From positions 1 to 10,316 of the forward strand of contig CALCXK010000092.1 in the NCBI GenBank assembly GCA_937905835.1: a stretch of DNA of 10,316 bases, in the 5' to 3' direction. Origin of the DNA: an uncultured Ilumatobacter sp. Lineage in GTDB: Bacteria; Actinomycetota; Acidimicrobiia; Acidimicrobiales; Ilumatobacteraceae. The notes under the pieces are model-generated. The model was not told where the DNA came from, made no database searches, and worked only from the letters and a program-made list of their open reading frames with translations. This document shows, piece by piece, positions 5,899 to 10,316 of the stretch (its first letter is position 1; each line of letters begins with the position of its first letter). A program made the position numbers and the translations under genes.

Positions 5899-7115
5899 CC
5901 GTCGCAATCGTCGGCGCTGGCCTCGCTGGCTTGGCGTGCGCGACAGCGCTCCACAAAGCCGGCATTGAGGCCGACGTCTACGAAGCAAGTGACGGAGTCG
6001 GCGGTCGCGTCCGGACCGACGTCGTCGACGGCTTCATCCTCGACCGTGGGTTCCAAGTCACCCTGACCGCCTACCCCGAGATGCATCGGCAGCTCGACAT
6101 GGATGCCCTCGACCTGCAGGCATTTGATCCCGGCGCATTGGTCTGGCGCAACGGCAAAGGATCGGTTGTGTCTGACCCGTTCCGCATGCCCACATCCGTG
6201 CTCGGCACGGTCACCGCACCGATCGGTTCGCTGTTCGACAAGGCCCGCATCGCACTGCTCCGTCGCCGAATCCGCAGCGTCCACCCGGCACAGCTGCTCC
6301 GTGGAAACGACATCAGCACCCGCGACGCCCTGCGCGATGCCGGTTTCAGTGACACGATCATCGAGCGGTTCTTTCGCCCGTTGGTTGGCGGCATCCAGCT
6401 CGATCCTGACCTCAACGACAGCCGACGCATGTTCGACATCATCTTCCGCATGCTCGCTGACGGCGACTCTGCAGTCCCAGCGGCCGGCATGCAGGCCATT
6501 CCCGACCAACTGGCAGCTCAGCTCCCCGGCGGGTCAATCCATCTCGATCAGCGGGTGTCGGCAACCACCGCGACCAGCATCACGATCGATGGCAGTACGC
6601 AGGCGCACGACGCCGTGGTGATCGCCACCGAGGGCCCCGCCGCCGCACAACTGCTCGGCATTCCAATCGTCGCCTCGAAGGCTGTCGGTTGTGTCTACTT
6701 CGCTGCCGATACTCCGCCGACCAATAAGAAGCTGGTCGTCCTCGACGGCACCGGGGTTGGCCCGGTCCTCAACGTCGCGGTGATGAGCAACGTCGCACCC
6801 ACCTACGCACCGAAAGGCCGGCACCTGATCGCTGCTGCAATTCCCGGAGTGCTTCCTGACGGCGATCTCGCTGACATCGCCCGCCGCCAGCTACGCGGCT
6901 GGTGGGGTGAGGCTGTCGACACGTGGGACCATCTCGCCACGTACCAGATTGCTCATGGCCAGCCCGGCCAGCAGACCCCGTTCAGCCCGAAGCAGGCCGT
7001 CGATCTCGCCGACGGCCGCTTCGTGTGCGGCGACCATCGCGATACCGCCTCCAGCCAGGGTGCGCTGTACTCCGGCAGACGTTGTGCCGATGCTGTAGCC
7101 CGGCAGCTCAGCTGA
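5895..7115 (+). CDS. FAD-dependent oxidoreductase (amine oxidase / protoporphyrinogen oxidase-like)
   Basis: A 406-residue flavoprotein. The N-terminal Rossmann motif VAIVGAGLAGLACATAL has GxGxxG at 7-12 and Glu30 for the adenosine ribose, followed by GVGGRVRTD at 34-42, the signature of amine-oxidase, phytoene-desaturase and protoporphyrinogen-oxidase relatives. GFILDRGFQVTLTAYPE (46-62) is typical of an NAD(P)/FAD-dependent subgroup of these. The C-terminal FAD motif FVCGDHRDTASSQGALYSGRR has Gly-Asp at 379-380. The protein is soluble by inspection. Substrate cannot be read from the sequence; pairing with a TIGR01777 epimerase suggests a common pathway, perhaps small-molecule or isoprenoid modification, but that is conjecture. 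It starts at GTG inside the GTGA overlap with the previous stop, so it depends on translational coupling. Confidence 0.88.
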   Translation: MTVAIVGAGLAGLACATALHKAGIEADVYEASDGVGGRVRTDVVDGFILDRGFQVTLTAYPEMHRQLDMDALDLQAFDPGALVWRNGKGSVVSDPFRMPTSVLGTVTAPIGSLFDKARIALLRRRIRSVHPAQLLRGNDISTRDALRDAGFSDTIIERFFRPLVGGIQLDPDLNDSRRMFDIIFRMLADGDSAVPAAGMQAIPDQLAAQLPGGSIHLDQRVSATTATSITIDGSTQAHDAVVIATEGPAAAQLLGIPIVASKAVGCVYFAADTPPTNKKLVVLDGTGVGPVLNVAVMSNVAPTYAPKGRHLIAAAIPGVLPDGDLADIARRQLRGWWGEAVDTWDHLATYQIAHGQPGQQTPFSPKQAVDLADGRFVCGDHRDTASSQGALYSGRRCADAVARQLS

Positions 7116-7147
7116 CCGTGATGCCGACAGAACACGCGCATCTGTCT

Positions 7148-7174
7148 TCAGAAGTTCCGTCTGCAATCAGAAGT
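7148..7174 (+). promoter_or_regulatory. candidate operator: direct repeat before the MarR gene
   Basis: The octamer TCAGAAGT occurs at 7148-7155 and again at 7167-7174, 19 bases apart start to start, the second copy touching the TAAGGT -10 box. The first copy is part of the small palindrome CTTC-A-GAAG (7146-7154). Placement directly over the predicted promoter of a MarR-type regulator suggests autoregulation, but MarR sites are usually inverted repeats, so this remains tentative. Confidence 0.35.
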
Positions 7175-7179
7175 AAGGT
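7174..7179 (+). promoter_or_regulatory. -10 box of a predicted leaderless promoter (MarR gene)
   Basis: TAAGGT is followed by exactly 7 bases and a GTG at 7187. This spacing decides the start codon among several in-frame candidates. Confidence 0.6.
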
Positions 7180-7186
7180 AGGACTC

Positions 7187-7666
7187 GTGGACATGTCGAC
7201 GGATGTCAACTGGTTGAGCCCTGCCGAAGCTGGTGCGTGGCGCTCGTACATCGAGGTCCAGTCCGACTTGGCCAACGCGATCGAGCGTGATCTCATCGAA
7301 CATGGCCTCGCGCTCGGCGACTATCAGGTGCTGGTGTACCTGTCCGAAGCGCACGACAGTGCCATGCGGATGTGTGACCTTGCCGACGTGCTCCAACTCT
7401 CACCGAGCGGCCTGACCCGACGGCTCGATGGTTTGGTTGCGGGCGGTTTCGTCACACGCGAAGCCTCAGCTGCTGACGGCCGCGTGATGATGGGTGTCCT
7501 CACCAGCGCCGGCCGCGAACTCCTCGAGCGAACTGCCCCACATCATGTCGAAAGCGTTCGTCGACGGATCTTCGACCACCTCGACGACAGCGAAGTCGCT
7601 GCGATGCAGTCGATTTTCGACGCCATTGCATCTGGGCTGGCCGCCGACGCTGACGGCACCACCTGA
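7187..7666 (+). CDS. MarR family transcriptional regulator
   Basis: From the GTG at 7187 the product is 159 residues, the typical MarR length. An N-terminal dimerisation helix (about 15-40, AWRSYIEVQSDLANAIERDL) leads into the winged helix-turn-helix: GDYQVLVYLSEA (44-55), MCDLADVLQLSPSGLTRRLDGLVAGG (62-87) with recognition helix about 72-84, and the wing VTREASAADGRVMMGVLTSAG with the conserved Asp-x-Arg (DGR, 97-99). A C-terminal helix pair closes the dimer. The frame stays open upstream to 6923, inside the previous gene, but that reading lacks MarR similarity; the TAAGGT box 7 bases before the GTG fixes the start. An ATG two codons later is a minor alternative. It sits between the flavoprotein operon and argJ, all on the same strand; a target could be its own promoter, where a direct repeat overlaps the -10 box. 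The ligand is unknown. Confidence 0.92.
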   Translation: MDMSTDVNWLSPAEAGAWRSYIEVQSDLANAIERDLIEHGLALGDYQVLVYLSEAHDSAMRMCDLADVLQLSPSGLTRRLDGLVAGGFVTREASAADGRVMMGVLTSAGRELLERTAPHHVESVRRRIFDHLDDSEVAAMQSIFDAIASGLAADADGTT

Positions 7667-7697
7667 CCAGAGCAATCGGTGCCAGCGAACCGGGTCG

Positions 7698-7703
7698 TAG
7701 CCT
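7698..7703 (+). promoter_or_regulatory. -10 box of a predicted leaderless argJ promoter
   Basis: TAGCCT is followed by exactly 7 bases and the ATG at 7711. It lies in the 44-base gap after the MarR stop, so argJ probably has its own transcript. No arginine-repressor-like palindrome is evident. Confidence 0.6.
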
Positions 7704-7710
7704 GTCCAAC

Positions 7711-8874
7711 ATGATCCAACTCCCGGGCGGTTTCTCTGCGCACGTTGCGAACATCGGCATCAAGGACGAAACCGATGACCTTGTTGTCGTCGCGGCCGAC
7801 GCTGCCGTTCCTACCGCTGCCGTGTTCACGACCAGCCGATTCGCCGGGCCGAGCGTCACGTTGAGCCGAGAACACGTCGCGAACCGCATCGCTCGAGCCG
7901 TCGTCGTGATCTCCAAGAACTCGAACGTCGCCACCGGGCCTGACGGCGTCGCCGACGCCAGCGAAGTCGCTACGACAGTCGCCGAACGGCTCGGCTGCGA
8001 CCCCACGGACATCGTCGTCACGTCGACCGGCGTCATCGGGCGCCGTTATCCAATGGATCGCGTCCGCGCCGGCTTGCAGGCCATTCCGCAGCCGCTCCTC
8101 CGCCGCGATGCCGACGGGCCTGCACGCGGGATGATGACCACCGACACGGTCGTCAAGCTTGCCGAGGCAACGCTGCCCGGCGGCGCACGGATTGTCGGCA
8201 TGGCCAAAGGCGTCGGCATGATCGAGCCGAACATGGCCACGCACATCTCGCTGCTCTTCACCGACGCGGCCGTCGGGTCAGACGAACTCGACGCCACCTT
8301 CCGACGTGTCGTTGACCGGACCTTCAACTGTGTCAGCATCGACACCGACACCTCGACGAGCGATTCCTCGATCGTGATGGCCTCCGGCACCGCCGGCCCT
8401 GTCGATGCCGCACAGTTCGAAGCTGCGCTGTACAACGTGGCTGTCGACCTCACCATGCAGATCGCCCGCGATGGCGAAGGCGCGAACTCGTTGATTGAAG
8501 TCCACGTCGACGGTGCAATGAATCCGGCCCAGGCCAAGCGAGTCGCAAAGGCGATTGTCAACTCGCCCCTCGTCAAAACGGCTGTCCACGGCGGCGATCC
8601 GAACTGGGGCCGTGTGGCAATGGCGATCGGCAAGTGCAGCGACCACGCCGACGACCAGCTGATTGATCAAACCGCAGTCACGATCCGCTTCGGCACCGAC
8701 GAGGTGTACCCCCGCCTCCTCGACGATGACGCGCTCGCCGCACTGTCGGGCTACATGTCGGGCACCGACGTACTGATCCACGTCAGCCTCGGGCTCGATG
8801 AAGGCGAGTCAACGGTGTGGGGCTGCGACCTGTCCGACACCTACGTCCGCTTCAACGCCGACTACACGACCTGA
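7711..8874 (+). CDS. argJ: glutamate N-acetyltransferase / amino-acid N-acetyltransferase (ornithine acetyltransferase)
   Basis: A 387-residue ArgJ of near-normal length. ArgJ moves the acetyl group from N-acetylornithine to glutamate (and in bifunctional forms uses acetyl-CoA), in cytoplasmic arginine biosynthesis. It is an Ntn-type enzyme that cuts itself before an internal threonine. Seen here: the N-terminal GGFSAHVANIGIK, SNVATGPDG (71-79), the oxyanion-hole region TSTGVIG (104-110), the cleavage region MAKGVGMIEPNMATHISLLF with Thr177 as the expected beta-chain N-terminus, VHGGDPNWGRVAMAIG, and the C-terminal WGCDLSDTYVRFNADYTT. All key residues are present; a His follows the nucleophilic Thr where Met is the residue I recall as usual. 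No argB, argC or argD lies next to it in this window, so it appears separated from the usual arginine cluster, at least on the visible side. Mono- or bifunctionality cannot be told. Confidence 0.95.
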   Translation: MIQLPGGFSAHVANIGIKDETDDLVVVAADAAVPTAAVFTTSRFAGPSVTLSREHVANRIARAVVVISKNSNVATGPDGVADASEVATTVAERLGCDPTDIVVTSTGVIGRRYPMDRVRAGLQAIPQPLLRRDADGPARGMMTTDTVVKLAEATLPGGARIVGMAKGVGMIEPNMATHISLLFTDAAVGSDELDATFRRVVDRTFNCVSIDTDTSTSDSSIVMASGTAGPVDAAQFEAALYNVAVDLTMQIARDGEGANSLIEVHVDGAMNPAQAKRVAKAIVNSPLVKTAVHGGDPNWGRVAMAIGKCSDHADDQLIDQTAVTIRFGTDEVYPRLLDDDALAALSGYMSGTDVLIHVSLGLDEGESTVWGCDLSDTYVRFNADYTT

Positions 8875-9138
8875 CCCGGGTCCGTTCACATATCTTCGAA
8901 GAGGTGCAACGTATTTCGCCTTTCGGCGGTGTGTGATTCGCGGCCCGTACCATCTCGCTGGCTGAAGGGGACGACACCTCCTCTCCTCCCCTCCCCTCTC
9001 CTCCCCTCCCCTGACGTCGAAGCGTCCACACCGGCGCCGTCGTGGTCAGGCCAAGAAGTCAGGCGGGGCGACTTTCAGCAACGTCAATCGGAGTCAAACG
9101 GCCGAGCCCGTCCGCAGCAAATGTAGATTTTCAGCACG
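8875..9138. other. convergent intergenic region with small palindromes
   Basis: This 264-base gap separates the ends of argJ and the SDR gene. It holds the 10-base palindrome GACCCGGGTC overlapping the argJ stop (8873-8882), the palindrome TCTTCGAAGA (8893-8902), and a hairpin CGCC-TTTC-GGCG (8917-8928) that on the minus strand has a GAAA tetraloop. None is followed by a T-run, so no standard intrinsic terminator is seen. The pyrimidine repeat is listed separately. Open frames here have no recognisable product. Confidence 0.5.
8982..9011. repeat. 15-base tandem repeat, two copies; G-quadruplex motif on minus strand
   Basis: The unit TCTCCTCCCCTCCCC occurs twice without mismatch (8982-8996 and 8997-9011). 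On the minus strand this gives four runs of four G with loops of 1, 6 and 1 bases (A, AGGAGA, A), a strong intramolecular G-quadruplex pattern. It lies about 130 bases beyond the SDR stop, so it would be in the 3' end of that transcript, and the plus strand argJ transcript would carry the C-rich strand. Confidence 0.85.
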
Positions 9139-9915
9139 TCACTTCGGGGGCATACGGATGCCACCGTCAACGCGAATCGTTTCGGCGTTCATGTAGCTGT
9201 TGGTGATGCATTCCAGAACCATCGATGCGAGCTGCTCCGGATCGCCGAGGCGCTTCGGGAAGAGGACGCCCTTCTGCAGGTTCTCCTTAAATGCTTCGCT
9301 GCCTTCACCCTCGCCGTAGATCGGGGTGTCAATCAGACCTGGTGCAACCGTGTTGATGCGGATACCCGATGCGGAAAGGTCACGGGCGATCGGCAGCGTC
9401 ATACCGACGACGCCACCCTTCGATGCCGAGTAGCTGGCTTGACCGATCTGACCGTCGAATGCTGCGACCGACGCGATGTTGACGATTGCGCCGCGCTCGC
9501 CATGTTCCATCGGCTCGGTGACGCTCATGGCCGTTGCCGCGATGCGGATGGCATCAAACGAGCCGATCAGGTTGATCGCGATGACCTTCTTGAAGGCATC
9601 CAGGTTGGCCGCTGACTCAACCGTGCCGTCACGGCCGATCGTGCGCTGCGCCCAGCCGATACCGGCCGAGTTGACGAGCACGCGGACTGGGCCCATCGAC
9701 TTGGCCATTTCGACCGCCTCGATGATCTGGTCGGTGTCGGTGACGTCAACCTTGGCGAACGCACCACCGATCTCGTCGGCCAGCGCGTTGCCAGCCTCTT
9801 CGTTCAGGTCAGCGATGACGACCTTGGCGCCACGGGCGGCCAGCATGCGGGCCGATGCGGCGCCAATGCCTGACGCTCCACCGGTAACGATTGCACTTGC
9901 TCCAGAAATATCCAT
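9139..9915 (-). CDS. SDR family oxidoreductase, 3-hydroxyacyl-CoA dehydrogenase type II-like
   Basis: A 258-residue classical short-chain dehydrogenase. TGGASGIG (11-18) binds the cofactor, Asp36 after the second strand indicates NAD rather than NADP, NSAG is at 82-85, and the catalytic tetrad is Asn115, Ser149, Tyr162 and Lys166 (SYSASK). The stretch ERGAIVNIASVAAFDGQIGQ, then GVVGMTLPIARDLSASGIRI and NTVAPGLIDTPIY, matches the HSD10 / 3-hydroxyacyl-CoA dehydrogenase type II group, so oxidation of 3-hydroxyacyl-CoA or 3-hydroxy-2-methylbutyryl-CoA in fatty-acid or isoleucine breakdown is the likely role; the substrate is inference. It ends in RVDGGIRMPPK as expected. It stands alone, convergent with argJ, with a TAGTTT box 6 bases before the ATG. 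Confidence 0.92.
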   Translation of the reverse strand: MDISGASAIVTGGASGIGAASARMLAARGAKVVIADLNEEAGNALADEIGGAFAKVDVTDTDQIIEAVEMAKSMGPVRVLVNSAGIGWAQRTIGRDGTVESAANLDAFKKVIAINLIGSFDAIRIAATAMSVTEPMEHGERGAIVNIASVAAFDGQIGQASYSASKGGVVGMTLPIARDLSASGIRINTVAPGLIDTPIYGEGEGSEAFKENLQKGVLFPKRLGDPEQLASMVLECITNSYMNAETIRVDGGIRMPPK

Positions 9916-9921
9916 GCACTC

Positions 9922-9927
9922 AAACTA
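9922..9927 (-). promoter_or_regulatory. -10 box of a predicted near-leaderless promoter (SDR gene)
   Basis: On the minus strand TAGTTT is followed by 6 bases and the ATG at 9915. The spacing is one base shorter than the most frequent arrangement in the window, so confidence is lower. Confidence 0.4.
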
Positions 9928-9984
9928 TTCGGGCAAGTCACCGCACGAGTAATCGCGCTCCCGGCCTCGCTCACATGGTGTGTT

Positions 9985-10017
9985 GTTGGCAGGAATGAAC
10001 GGTGTTCCTTTGGCAAC
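9985..10017. repeat. imperfect inverted repeat in the 149-base gap
   Basis: GTTG (9985-9988) and AGGAA (9991-9995) can pair with CAAC (10014-10017) and TTCCT (10005-10009), with an alternative inner pairing GAAC/GTTC around GGT (9997-10007). The element lies between the end of the right-edge gene and the SDR promoter on the minus strand. It could be a terminator for the former, though there is no T-run, or an operator for the latter. The rest of 9916-10064 shows no gene. Confidence 0.3.
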
Positions 10018-10064
10018 TGAGTCGTTGCTCACGATGCCGGGCCGGTCTGCGGTCCTGGTGCGTT

Positions 10065-10316
10065 TTATTCGGCCGCGAAGAAACCGTTGATGTCGGCAAT
10101 CAGATGTGTTGGTTCGCTCGTGTAAATACAAACTTTGCCCGCCGCGCCGACTTTGGAAGTCACCGTGTTGGCAATGGTTTGACCGGCAGAATAGTTGAGG
10201 TTCGACGCCAGCGGACGGGTTGCGTCACACGGATAGACCGTCAGGTAGCCAGCGCGTGCAGGGCCAGTCACCGTCACGTTTAACACGACCGCCGCCGCAT
10301 CGCCAGCCACACCGCC
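10065..10316 (-). CDS. C-terminal end of a secreted/surface repeat-domain protein, partial
   Basis: The minus-strand frame is open to the right edge, so 83 complete codons plus a TAA stop are visible. An internal GTG at 10310 should not be taken as the start, because the preceding codons (Gly-Gly) continue the domain. The visible part reads AAAVVLNVTVTGPARAGYLT, YPCDATRPLASNLNY, GQTIANTVTSKVG, KVCIYTSEPTHLIADINGFF. I recognise this as a beta-rich module found, often in tandem, at the end of large exported proteins of Acidimicrobiia and relatives; that is memory, not a search. The two cysteines (YPC and KVC) are probably a conserved disulfide pair. Function is unknown. The stop is 149 bases before the SDR start. 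Confidence 0.8.
   Translation of the reverse strand, partial: GGVAGDAAAVVLNVTVTGPARAGYLTVYPCDATRPLASNLNYSAGQTIANTVTSKVGAAGKVCIYTSEPTHLIADINGFFAAE

Noticed and set aside
5853..6509. Minus-strand frames opposite the flavoprotein and argJ genes
   Set aside because: No domain is recognisable and the plus-strand genes are intact with clear motifs; these are antisense shadows.
6923..7186. Upstream extension of the MarR gene to an ATG at 6923
   Set aside because: The extension lies almost wholly inside the flavoprotein gene, has no MarR similarity, and the TAAGGT-N7-GTG signature places the start at 7187.
8929..9126. Small plus-strand frame across the pyrimidine tract
   Set aside because: Its composition follows the low-complexity repeat (Leu/Pro/Ser), with no promoter box or ribosome-binding site.
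1..10316. CRISPR array, tRNA or rRNA genes, insertion sequence ends
   Set aside because: No regularly spaced repeats, no recognisable tRNA or rRNA sequence and no transposase or terminal inverted repeats were seen by eye.

Overview
The window is GC-rich DNA with dense, short-spaced genes and looks like the chromosome of a high-GC actinobacterium. I would guess class Acidimicrobiia (Ilumatobacter-like). The guess rests on the surface-protein domain at the right edge, the lpd/lipoyl-E2 pair of actinobacterial type, and a start-site signature (TANNNT six to eight bases before the start codon) that implies mostly leaderless mRNAs. The taxonomic call is inference from recognition, not from a search.

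Layout. 1-1839 (minus): the lipoyl end of a 2-oxoacid dehydrogenase E2 gene, cut by the left edge, preceded in the same operon by a complete dihydrolipoyl dehydrogenase gene. 1941-2366 (minus): a small exported protein of unknown function with two cysteines. 2487-3038 (plus): the most notable gene, a thioredoxin-fold (TlpA/DsbE/MPT53-like) lipoprotein whose first active-site cysteine codon is an in-frame TGA, giving U-S-S-C. The reading frame and the fold continue intact to a normal stop, and a SECIS-like hairpin with a GGTC loop follows the TGA, so this is very probably a selenoprotein. 3106-4903 (minus, convergent): a large membrane-anchored extracytoplasmic protein with an internal duplication and eight cysteines, carrying an apparent one-base frameshift near 4435. 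5002-7115 (plus): a TIGR01777-type epimerase and an FAD-dependent amine-oxidase-like flavoprotein, overlapping by 4 bases (GTGA). 7187-7666 (plus): a MarR-type regulator with a GTG start. 7711-8874 (plus): argJ. 8875-9138: a convergent gap with a tandem polypyrimidine repeat that forms a G-quadruplex motif on the minus strand. 9139-9915 (minus): an SDR of the 3-hydroxyacyl-CoA dehydrogenase type II kind. 10065-10316 (minus): the C-terminal end of a secreted repeat-domain protein cut by the right edge.

How the genes fit together. lpd and the E2 gene serve pyruvate/2-oxoglutarate oxidation, argJ serves arginine synthesis, and the SDR probably serves fatty-acid or branched-chain catabolism. The middle block (1941-4903) is different: a putative extracytoplasmic thiol/selenol oxidoreductase lies between two genes for exported proteins with even numbers of cysteines, all on the outer side, so they are plausible though unproven clients. 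All gene ends seen use TGA except the right-edge gene (TAA), so TGA is a normal stop here and the in-frame TGA cannot be general code reassignment.
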